From Chlamydiota bacterium (lineage in GTDB: Bacteria > Auribacterota > UBA3054 > B51-G9): a stretch of 5,365 nucleotides of DNA. Under the pieces are notes generated by a model. It saw only the letters and a program-made list of their open reading frames with translations. It did no database searches and was not told the origin of the DNA. A program made the translations under genes and the position numbers. Shown here in pieces: positions 1 to 4,536 of this stretch. How positions within the stretch are numbered: position 1 is the stretch's first letter; each line of letters opens with the position of its first letter. Location: contig QMOL01000223.1 in NCBI GenBank assembly GCA_003648225.1, positions 1-5,365 on the forward strand. The letters run 5' to 3'.

Positions 1-153
1 CGAAGATCCCGAGTATTCCCTCGGGGAGAGGGGGGCCCTTTTGGGCGGGGTGTGTTGTCCCAAGCCGAGATTTGGCTGTATTTTTTCTACTTTTTATAAA
101 TCTATTCCAATAAATTTTTTGCGAATTAGAGAACCACCCCGGTCTATCGACCA
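1..153. other. Non-coding left flank with GC-rich hairpins
   Basis: No convincing gene is present. Bases 1-60 are about 65% G+C, far above the rest of the window. They hold two small hairpins: CCCGAG (8-13) with CTCGGG (20-25) around a 6-nt loop, and GCCC (35-38) with GGGC (43-46) around TTTT. A third weak stem, AGCC (63-66) with GGCT (74-77), is followed by a T-rich tract (81-96) and could be a poor rho-independent terminator for a plus-strand gene off the left edge, but four base pairs is thin. Frame 1 is open from the left edge to a TAA at 97-99. Its translation is low-complexity and resembles no protein I know, so I read the stretch as intergenic repeat DNA. Confidence 0.5.
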
Positions 154-157
154 CCCC
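133..157. repeat. ACCACCCC direct repeat around a small hairpin
   Basis: ACCACCCC occurs at 133-140 and again at 150-157. Between them, GGTC (141-144) pairs with GACC (149-152) around TATC. The form (ACCACCCC, short stem-loop, then ACCCC) resembles short dispersed intergenic repeats I recall from several bacterial genomes, but that is memory rather than a search. The second copy runs into the C-run that begins the insertion-sequence TIR, so the exact element boundary is ambiguous by a few bases. Confidence 0.4.
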
Positions 158-196
158 CAGCATACGCACATTTTTTTCAGGTATAATTTATTATAC
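154..196 (+). repeat. Left terminal inverted repeat
   Basis: This 43-bp end is the exact reverse complement of 2395-2437. It starts with CCCCCAGCATACG and ends with the palindrome GTATAATTTATTATAC (181-196), in which GTATAA pairs with TTATAC around TTTA. The repeat stops abruptly on both sides: bases 153 and 2438 do not pair, nor do 197 and 2394. The outer C-run and GC-richer part probably form the cleavage end, and the inner AT palindrome is a candidate transposase-binding site. These roles are inferred from general IS architecture. Confidence 0.95.
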
Positions 197-218
197 AGTT
201 TTTAAGGAAAAACATCAA
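190..218 (-). promoter_or_regulatory. Possible outward promoter at left IS end
   Basis: On the minus strand, TTGATG (218 down to 213) and TATAAT (195 down to 190) are separated by exactly 17 bp. The -10 lies inside the TIR palindrome and the -35 just inside the element. Transcription would leave the element leftward into the flank. The hexamers match sigma-70 consensus 4/6 and 6/6, but TATAAT is common in DNA this AT-rich, so this is a candidate only. Confidence 0.35.
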
Positions 219-430
219 TTATCTCTTGATTTCAACCATTGTTTTATCTAATAAAATATGGCATTAGTATTTTAATGACATCTTATTTTGCATTGCTTGG
301 CATTACTGTTTAAGTAATAAGGTGTGATTATTAATTAACCTCGACTTCCAAAATTAAAAGTTATAACATACGTTGTCATCGTATGTTAATATGTTTTATC
401 ATACAATAAACTATGACATATAGTATTGTG
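197..430. other. AT-rich non-coding left interior of the insertion sequence
   Basis: No credible gene lies between the left TIR and the transposase promoter. The longest ATG reading frame I traced (275-313, 12 codons) has no ribosome binding site. Structure is visible: ATTACT (302-307) pairs with AGTAAT (313-318) around GTTTA; the block TGGCATTA recurs at 259-266 and 298-305; and a 9-bp hairpin lies at 364-388. Together with the leader, the element has 334 bp of non-coding DNA between TIR and start codon, long for an IS of this kind. It may hold transposase-binding or regulatory sites or a small RNA; the sequence does not say which. Confidence 0.6.
364..388. repeat. Perfect 9-bp inverted repeat upstream of the transposase promoter
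   Basis: TAACATACG (364-372) and CGTATGTTA (380-388) are perfect reverse complements around the 7-nt loop TTGTCAT. The loop is itself complementary to ATGACA at 413-418, which lies next to the promoter, so a longer-range pairing is possible. GTATG (381-385) could alternatively pair with CATAC (400-404). There is no T-run after the stem, so it is not a standard terminator. A dyad operator or an element-end protein-binding site 43 bp upstream of the -35 box is plausible, but unproven. Confidence 0.6.
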
Positions 431-459
431 TTGACTTTTAAGCAAGCCTTTGATATAAT
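431..459 (+). promoter_or_regulatory. Transposase promoter, extended -10 type
   Basis: The -35 TTGACT (431-436) and -10 TATAAT (454-459) are separated by the optimal 17 bp. A TG at 451-452, one base before the -10, makes it an extended -10 promoter. Predicted transcription begins near 466, giving an untranslated leader of about 65 nt before the ATG at 531. The match to the sigma-70 consensus is 5/6 plus 6/6, the best in the window, and its position and direction fit the transposase genes. Confidence 0.8.
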
Positions 460-473
460 ACTATACAGCCAAA

Positions 474-492
474 GGTGTTTTATTATAACGCC
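474..492 (+). promoter_or_regulatory. Leader hairpin at the 5' end of the transposase mRNA
   Basis: GGTGTT (474-479) pairs with AACGCC (487-492), including one G-U pair, around the 7-nt loop TTATTAT. It lies within about 10 nt of the predicted transcript start and 29 nt before the Shine-Dalgarno. Leader structures in IS elements often stabilise the message or restrict read-through expression; any such role here is inference. Confidence 0.4.
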
Positions 493-521
493 ACATTTTA
501 TTAAACTATTATTACAAAAAC

Positions 522-525
522 GAGG
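522..525 (+). promoter_or_regulatory. Ribosome binding site for the HTH ORF
   Basis: GAGG lies 5 nt before the ATG at 531, supporting that start. The two chromosomal starts visible here (nadA and the glycosyltransferase) lack such a motif, so the element uses a translation signal unlike that of its neighbours. Confidence 0.6.
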
Positions 526-530
526 TTATT

Positions 531-992
531 ATGATTGTCAAACATAAAAAAAATAAAGTTATTGTTTCAGGGCCAAAAGGAGAAATTTGCATTACCAATG
601 ATGATAAAATTGCATATAGATTTGTCATGTTAATTGAAGAAGCTTGTGAAAGTAAATCAGCTTTAGAAATTGCAAAAAAATATGGCTTTTCATTATCGAG
701 ATTTAAACAGATAAAAAAAGATTACAAGGAGGGCGGCGCGGAAAAATTATCGTTACAAAAAACCGGACCTAAAACAAATTATCGAAGAACAGAGAATATA
801 GAAAAGAAAGTTATTCACTTGCGGTATTTGGACAATGAAATGTCACCGGAAGTCATAAAACAGCGGTTGGAACAGGACGGCTATGCAATAAGTGTGCGTT
901 CAATAAATAGAATCATTGAAAATTACGGGCTCCAAAAAAAAGGCTTTTTAAGCTCAATCCTAAAAAAAATAAAAAGAAAGAAAAAACAGTAA
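531..992 (+). CDS. Transposase N-terminal part: double helix-turn-helix DNA-binding ORF
   Basis: This 153-residue basic protein probably recognises the element's ends for the transposase encoded just downstream. The first helix-turn-helix spans about residues 43-66 (ALEIAKKYGFSLSRFKQIKK). A linker follows with GPKTNYRR (79-86), and a second winged-helix-like HTH spans about 104-131 (SPEVIKQRLEQDGYAISVRS). This layout is typical of ORFA or N-terminal regions of transposases. The C-terminal tail (residues 144-153) is almost all lysine and arginine, because the reading frame runs through A-rich slippery sequence before TAA at 990-992. The ATG is supported by GAGG 5 nt upstream and by the promoter at 431-459. 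It overlaps the -1-frame catalytic ORF over 920-992, so it is best read as the short, unshifted product. As a free protein it could compete for the TIRs and repress transposition, as ORFA products of other IS families do; that is inferred. Confidence 0.8.
   Translation: MIVKHKKNKVIVSGPKGEICITNDDKIAYRFVMLIEEACESKSALEIAKKYGFSLSRFKQIKKDYKEGGAEKLSLQKTGPKTNYRRTENIEKKVIHLRYLDNEMSPEVIKQRLEQDGYAISVRSINRIIENYGLQKKGFLSSILKKIKRKKKQ
935..968 (+). other. Candidate -1 programmed frameshift region
   Basis: The HTH ORF and the catalytic ORF are in frames related by -1, and both are open over 920-992. Two heptamers A AAA AAA lie in the correct phase, with zero-frame codons AAA AAA: 935-941 (an 8-A run, then GG) and 962-968 (an 8-A run, then T). 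A third A-run at 981-986 is preceded by G. Slippage at either heptamer gives a fusion of about 612 residues ending at 2368. Runs of this type are classic IS slippery sites for ribosomal or transcriptional slippage. The closest clear stem-loop is at 1015-1037, some 46 nt past the second heptamer, which is further than usual. A real frameshift mutation or a homopolymer sequencing error would look the same. Confidence 0.6.
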
Positions 993-1014
993 AAACATAT
1001 CGAACAAAAGAAAA

Positions 1015-1037
1015 GATCCGCATTGAAAAAGCGGATT
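1015..1037 (+). other. Stem-loop downstream of the slippery A-runs
   Basis: ATCCGC (1016-1021) pairs perfectly with GCGGAT (1031-1036) around the 9-nt loop ATTGAAAAA, and G1015 can add a wobble with T1037. It lies 28 nt after the last A-run and 46 nt after the second slippery heptamer. Stimulatory structures usually start 5-9 nt from the slip site, so this one is probably weakly acting or incidental unless intervening sequence folds in. Confidence 0.35.
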
Positions 1038-1045
1038 CGATTAGT

Positions 1046-2368
1046 GTGGAAAGTAATGTTCGACAACTCCTCGCCGACAAAATTTCCGGAACTTTGACAG
1101 GTCAGTTTCTCTTGATTCCCGAGTTCTTGCGACTTGGTGTGCATGATTTATTGCAAGGTTTATTTAACAAGAGCCGAAACGCTTACTTATCAACAAGACT
1201 TGGTCTTCAATTGATAAACGAATCCGCTCTTTGTGTAAACGGAATTAGAAAAGCACGTTCTTTAAGCCAAAAAGGCTTTGAAATAGCTAATGGACTTCCT
1301 TACATAGTTTCGGATGTTGATGTATACCGAACATTCGAATCAATTCCTGTTGAAAAAATTATAGAACTCCAAATTGCTTTTGGTAAAATTCGTAGAGCTG
1401 CCGGCCATTATAAAGGGCAAACAATCGCCATTGATCCACATCGTATAATAAGCAGAAGTAAACGGCAGATGGAGCGAAAGAAAGTTCATAATGAACCGCA
1501 GCCTGTAAAAACATCTCAATTATTTTTTGCTATAGATGCTGAAACAAAAAACGCAATATGTTTTACACAATCAACATCGTCCATGACGGTCACAAAAGCA
1601 ATGCCGAACTTACTGAAAACAACACGAGAGATTCTTTACGATCACAATGAAGTTGAGAATAAAATGCTTATACTGGCAGACTCGGAACATTTTACAAAAG
1701 AAAATTATTTTAACGCGAAAAATTCCAACTGGTATGATTTGTTAACGCCAATGCCGGCACAAAAGTATTATAAAAAAATGCTAAAAGAATTGCCGGATGA
1801 AAGTTTTACGCAAAACTGGCCGGGATATGCAACAACGACAATTCCGTTTTATTTTAAAGACAATAAAAGTCAACAATTATATTATTTTGGTCAACGTGAG
1901 GGATTAAAAAGGTCGGAGTATGATTTCAGCGGTTTTCTATGTTCGGCGGATAGAAATGAAGTCGAAGCGCTTACGATGAATTTTCCGGACAGATGGCACA
2001 TAGAAGAGTTTTTTAAAAAATATCAGGATTTAGGCTGGAGGAAAGCCGGAACTCAAAACTTAAATATACGATATGGCAAGGCAACAATGGCGTTGATAGC
2101 TCAGGCGGGTTTGTTTCAACTTCAGAAAAGGCTTGGTGAACCGTTTGCTAATTGGGACGCTCAGCACATGGCGGATAGTTTTTTTCGCGGACTTGACGGA
2201 GATATTCGCGTCAAAGGTGATGAACTAATAATTACATATTATAACGCACAAGCTCTTAGCAAAATAAAAGAAGAACTTGAGAACGTCAGCGCGGTTCTTG
2301 AGGGGGAAGGAATTGATCCGCGAATACCATGGCTATATGATTATAAACTCCGGTTTCGATTTAGATAA
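1046..2368 (+). CDS. DDE transposase catalytic part, IS4-like
   Basis: From the GTG at 1046 this ORF encodes 440 residues of an RNase H-fold transposase that cuts and joins the element's ends. Likely catalytic residues, in GTG numbering, are D130 (in GQTIAIDPHRI), D212 (in MLILADSEHF) and E320 (in RWHIEEFFKKY). The last block matches the R-x3-E-x3-K part of the IS4-type YREK signature, although the more distal lysine is replaced by Q. The conserved-looking stretch ESNVRQLLADKISG at the start is already inside a domain, and the frame is open back to 920. The GTG has no Shine-Dalgarno. I therefore think it is not the true start and that the protein is made as a -1 frameshift fusion with the HTH ORF (about 612 residues). 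The region looks intact, with no internal stops. The family name is uncertain. Confidence 0.85.
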   Translation: MESNVRQLLADKISGTLTGQFLLIPEFLRLGVHDLLQGLFNKSRNAYLSTRLGLQLINESALCVNGIRKARSLSQKGFEIANGLPYIVSDVDVYRTFESIPVEKIIELQIAFGKIRRAAGHYKGQTIAIDPHRIISRSKRQMERKKVHNEPQPVKTSQLFFAIDAETKNAICFTQSTSSMTVTKAMPNLLKTTREILYDHNEVENKMLILADSEHFTKENYFNAKNSNWYDLLTPMPAQKYYKKMLKELPDESFTQNWPGYATTTIPFYFKDNKSQQLYYFGQREGLKRSEYDFSGFLCSADRNEVEALTMNFPDRWHIEEFFKKYQDLGWRKAGTQNLNIRYGKATMALIAQAGLFQLQKRLGEPFANWDAQHMADSFFRGLDGDIRVKGDELIITYYNAQALSKIKEELENVSAVLEGEGIDPRIPWLYDYKLRFRFR

Positions 2369-2372
2369 TTTA

Positions 2373-2401
2373 TTGTATAATTTTAGTAAATAAAGTATAA
2401 T
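2373..2401 (+). promoter_or_regulatory. Possible outward promoter at right IS end
   Basis: TTGTAT (2373-2378) and TATAAT (2396-2401) are 17 bp apart, with the -10 in the right TIR palindrome. It would fire out of the element across the 3' end of nadA in antisense. Only 3/6 of the -35 matches consensus. The motif GTATAATTT at 2375-2383, overlapping it, is also an inverted copy of AAATTATAC in the TIR (2402-2410), so this block may serve as a transposase-binding site instead. Confidence 0.3.
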
Positions 2402-2437
2402 AAATTATACCTGAAAAAAATGTGCGTATGCTGGGGG
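2395..2437 (-). repeat. Right terminal inverted repeat
   Basis: This is the exact reverse complement of 154-196. It begins at the inner palindrome GTATAATAAATTATAC (2395-2410) and ends in GCTGGGGG. It begins 26 bp after the transposase stop codon and ends 14 bp before the nadA stop codon on the other strand. The 43/43 identity suggests a recent insertion or selection to keep both ends functional. Confidence 0.95.
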
Positions 2438-2451
2438 CTACAACCGATTAA

Positions 2452-3357
2452 TCACCCTATTGCGACCATTTTCCGAACTGATTCTTCAGCATCTAACCGG
2501 ATTTGCTCATCGAGTTTAATCTCATATTCCAAATCCTCAAGCGACCATAAAACTTTTTCCAACGTCGTCAGTTTCATGCTTGGGCAATCGCCGAGAACGG
2601 ACAACGGATAAAAAATCTTTCCGGGATTTTCTTTTCTTAAAGTATGTAAAATCCCTATTTCAGTCCCTATCACAAATTCCTTCTTATCAGATTCACGGCA
2701 GTAAGAAAGTATCTGTGATGTACTGCCGATAAAATCCGCAAGGGCGAGGACATCGGCAGTTGCTTCCGGGTGAATACAGATTGGAGCATCGGGATAATTT
2801 TTCTTTTTGTTTTCAACATCTTTTATCAGAAATCTGTGATGAGTAGGACAATAACCATTCCAGAGAATAACCTTTCTTCCTGTTTGCTCACGAACATACG
2901 CTCCAAGACTTTGATCAGGCACAAAAAGTATCTCTTTATCTTCAGGTAAAGATTCAATCACTTTTACCGCGTTCGCAGAAGTACAGCAAATATCCGCTTC
3001 AGCTTTGATTTCAGCTGAGCAATTAACATAAGCGACAACCAACGCGCCCGGATGTTCATTTTTAAATTTGATTAATTCCTTCCTTGTAAGCATATTTGCC
3101 ATAGGGCAGCCCGCATTTTCATCCGGCAGAATAACTGTTTTTTCCGGTGAAAGTATTTTAGCCGTTTCAGCCATAAAATGAACACCGCAGAATATTATCA
3201 CATCAGCTTTGGTTTCGGCTGCTTTTCTTGAAAGCGCGAGGGAATCGCCGACGAAATCGGCTATATCCTGAATTTCGCCTCGTTGGTAATTATGGGCGAG
3301 AATGACGGCGTTTTTTTCTTTGCGAAGTTTGTTTATTTTTTCAATTATTGTTTTCAT
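2452..3357 (-). CDS. nadA: Quinolinate synthase NadA
   Basis: NadA condenses iminoaspartate (made by NadB or an aspartate dehydrogenase) with dihydroxyacetone phosphate to give quinolinate, the precursor of NAD. It is a cytosolic enzyme with a [4Fe-4S] cluster that acts as a Lewis acid. The 301-residue length matches the compact NadA type. The three cluster cysteines are present: C84 (AGCPMAN), C170 (GYCPTHH) and C258 (GDCPSMK). Other family hallmarks are AHNYQ (21-25), DIADFVGDSL (31-40), HPE (196-198) and GSTSQ (211-215), so it should be active. The ATG at 3357 gives a normal N terminus (about 20 residues before AHNYQ) but has no Shine-Dalgarno. It is the last gene of a possible uppP-glycosyltransferase-nadA leftward unit. 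No nadB or nadC lies in the window. The TGA is 14 bp from the insertion sequence, which has not touched the coding region. Functional assignment is secure. Confidence 0.97.
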   Translation of the reverse strand: MKTIIEKINKLRKEKNAVILAHNYQRGEIQDIADFVGDSLALSRKAAETKADVIIFCGVHFMAETAKILSPEKTVILPDENAGCPMANMLTRKELIKFKNEHPGALVVAYVNCSAEIKAEADICCTSANAVKVIESLPEDKEILFVPDQSLGAYVREQTGRKVILWNGYCPTHHRFLIKDVENKKKNYPDAPICIHPEATADVLALADFIGSTSQILSYCRESDKKEFVIGTEIGILHTLRKENPGKIFYPLSVLGDCPSMKLTTLEKVLWSLEDLEYEIKLDEQIRLDAEESVRKMVAIG

Positions 3358-3416
3358 TTGTCGTGCCGGTACTTGTTTGTATCTCTATTATTTTAGACAA
3401 GAGTGATTTATGTTTT

Positions 3417-3476
3417 ACTGCTCACTGCTCACTGCTTACTGCTTACTGCTTACTGCTTACTGCTTACTGCTTACTG
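3417..3476. repeat. Heptamer tandem repeat (ACTGCTT/ACTGCTC), 8.6 copies
   Basis: Eight complete 7-bp units and a final ACTG run head to tail. The first two units are ACTGCTC and the other six ACTGCTT. On the minus strand the unit reads AGTAAGC (or AGTGAGC), and it encodes the last residues S-K-Q and the stop of the glycosyltransferase. It then fills much of the gap to nadA. The rest of that gap (3358-3416) shows no clear promoter or terminator. It resembles short heptanucleotide tandem repeats known in cyanobacteria and others, and such arrays change length by slippage. There are no spacers, so it is not CRISPR. Confidence 0.93.
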
Positions 3477-4414
3477 GTCATTTCAAGCACATACTCAAGC
3501 GGGGGGAGTTTTTTTGTGAAAACATACCGCCACGCGTGAAACATTCCTTTTAAATACGCGATAGTAAATTCTTTTTTTCTCGTCTTGAAAAGCAGAACAT
3601 ACAGATAGTATGCGTTAAAAAGCGGCTGCCAGAAAAATAAATATATAATCTCCTGATACCATTTCGCGTAACGATCAATTAAAACACTTCTGTTTCTCGC
3701 TAAAATGTACGCGCGGGCAGGATTTGTCATACCGAGTTTTCTTGCCGAGGTGGACGTATGTTTCTGTTTATGATAAATAATTGCTTTAAGAAGAACATGG
3801 GCGAATAATCCTTTTTTATTCATTCGGCGAACATAATCCTCATCGGCAAGAGTAGAGAAAAGCGAATCATCCATCAGTCCGTTTTTTTTGATTGTGTCTC
3901 TTCGGATCAAAGTTGAATTAGGCACTCTTTTAGTCTCTCTAAAGATTTCGTCATCCGGTATTTTTTTTGAGCAGAGGAAGTTTTTACCGCTCCACATTGA
4001 AGTTTCCCCGCCAGCGAGAACGATTTTTTCAGGTGAATCATAGAATTCCATAATCAGCGGAACAACGATCCCGACATTATTATTTTCGGGAGCGTAAAGG
4101 TAGTCGACCAATTTCCCCAGCATATCGGGTTCGACTTCATTATCATCATCAACTAGGAAAACGCAATTGCCGGAGAAATTTTTCATAGCGATATTATGGC
4201 AAAATGACAGTCCCATATTTTTTTCATTTCTAATGAGTTTCACGGAAGGATATTTTTCCTGAACCATTTCCGGTGTACCGTCAGTCGAAGCATTATCAAT
4301 AACGAGGAATTCAAAAATCGGGTAATCGCTTTTTAGAATTGAAGTGAGACACTCATCAAGTATGTTTTTTCGATTTGCCGTAATAACAGCGACTGTAACG
4401 TTATGAGGAGCCAT
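3464..4414 (-). CDS. Family-2 glycosyltransferase (GT-A fold, rhamnosyltransferase-like)
   Basis: This 316-residue enzyme probably transfers a sugar from a nucleotide-sugar donor to a lipid-linked or surface glycan (O-antigen, capsule or exopolysaccharide) at the inner face of the membrane. The GT-A domain starts at once: VTVAVITANR (6-15), then VIDNASTDGT (38-47), KNMGLSFCHN (65-74) and the metal- and nucleotide-binding VDDDNEV with aspartates 89-91. An acceptor-side ADEDYVRR motif (190-197) and YHKQKH (214-219) follow, then RAYILARNRS (234-243), seen in COG1216-type rhamnosyltransferases. A hydrophobic aromatic segment at about 255-276 may associate with the membrane. The ATG at 4414 is immediately before the domain, with no Shine-Dalgarno and no ATG, GTG or TTG codon in the eight in-frame codons just upstream. 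The last codons and stop fall inside a heptamer repeat, so the C terminus may be variable. Sugar and acceptor specificity cannot be read from the sequence. Confidence 0.88.
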   Translation of the reverse strand: MAPHNVTVAVITANRKNILDECLTSILKSDYPIFEFLVIDNASTDGTPEMVQEKYPSVKLIRNEKNMGLSFCHNIAMKNFSGNCVFLVDDDNEVEPDMLGKLVDYLYAPENNNVGIVVPLIMEFYDSPEKIVLAGGETSMWSGKNFLCSKKIPDDEIFRETKRVPNSTLIRRDTIKKNGLMDDSLFSTLADEDYVRRMNKKGLFAHVLLKAIIYHKQKHTSTSARKLGMTNPARAYILARNRSVLIDRYAKWYQEIIYLFFWQPLFNAYYLYVLLFKTRKKEFTIAYLKGMFHAWRYVFTKKLPPLEYVLEMTSKQ

Positions 4415-4416
4415 AG

Positions 4417-4440
4417 ATTGATGAATTGATGAATTAATGG
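4417..4440. repeat. Octamer tandem repeat just upstream of the glycosyltransferase start
   Basis: ATTGATGA occurs twice exactly (4417-4424, 4425-4432) and a third time with two changes (ATTAATGG, 4433-4440). It lies 2 bp upstream of the glycosyltransferase ATG, exactly where a Shine-Dalgarno would be. On the coding strand it reads TTCATCAA-type sequence with no purine-rich motif, so it probably leaves the leader unstructured. Confidence 0.75.
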
Positions 4441-4448
4441 ATTATTAC

Positions 4449-4521
4449 CACATAAGAAAACATAAGTTTTATAATTTCACACTTTTAAATTTCACTTCAA
4501 TGTTCTTATGTTCCTTATGTG
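4449..4521. repeat. Long imperfect inverted repeat between uppP and the glycosyltransferase
   Basis: The left arm (4449-4466) reads CACATAAG-AAAA-CATAAG. The right arm (4505-4521) is the reverse complement of CACATAAG-GAA-CATAAG, so 14 arm positions pair perfectly and only the spacer differs. The 38-bp interior has AATTTCAC twice (4473-4480, 4488-4495), 15 bp apart. The gap transcript would form a long stem after the uppP stop (4537), but no T-run follows, so it is more likely a dispersed intergenic repeat or mRNA-stabilising or processing stem than a classical terminator. Confidence 0.8.
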
Positions 4522-4536
4522 TTTAATATAATTTAT

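Larger units (their letters stand above)
154..2437 (+). mobile_element. Insertion sequence with 43-bp perfect TIRs and an IS4-like DDE transposase
   Basis: The element is 2284 bp, delimited by identical 43-bp inverted repeats. It carries one promoter and two overlapping plus-strand ORFs: an N-terminal helix-turn-helix ORF and a DDE catalytic ORF in the -1 frame. No accessory gene is visible. The DDE core has IS4-superfamily character, with an RWxIExFFK block at the glutamate. The two-HTH N-terminal part resembles ORFA-type DNA-binding modules. I cannot assign an ISfinder family; an IS4/IS1634-related or unclassified group is most likely. Left flank ...GACCA and right flank CTACA... share no direct repeat of 2-10 bp, so no target duplication is evident. 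The element is compact and both ORFs look intact, so it may be active if frameshifting works. Confidence 0.93.

Noticed and set aside
275..313. Short ATG reading frame of 12 codons in the IS left end
   Set aside because: There is no ribosome binding site, it lies upstream of the only good promoter, and its length is within chance.
726..733. Strong Shine-Dalgarno-like AAGGAGGG inside the HTH ORF
   Set aside because: No ATG, GTG or TTG lies at a usable distance downstream, and it is too far from the A-runs to stimulate frameshifting. It simply encodes K-E-G.
923..1144. Minus-strand ORF of 73 codons
   Set aside because: It lies opposite the ORF overlap and is rich in F and K codons mirrored from A-runs. 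It has no domain and no start signal, so it is a shadow.
2420..2611. Plus-strand ORF of 63 codons starting in the right TIR
   Set aside because: It runs antisense to the well-supported nadA C terminus and has no recognisable protein features.
3417..3476. CRISPR array
   Set aside because: The repeats are 7 bp, directly adjacent and without spacers, so it is a simple tandem repeat.
3348..3539. Plus-strand ORF of 63 codons
   Set aside because: It is open only because the heptamer array has no stops on this strand; its middle is repeat-encoded LLTAYCL-type sequence.
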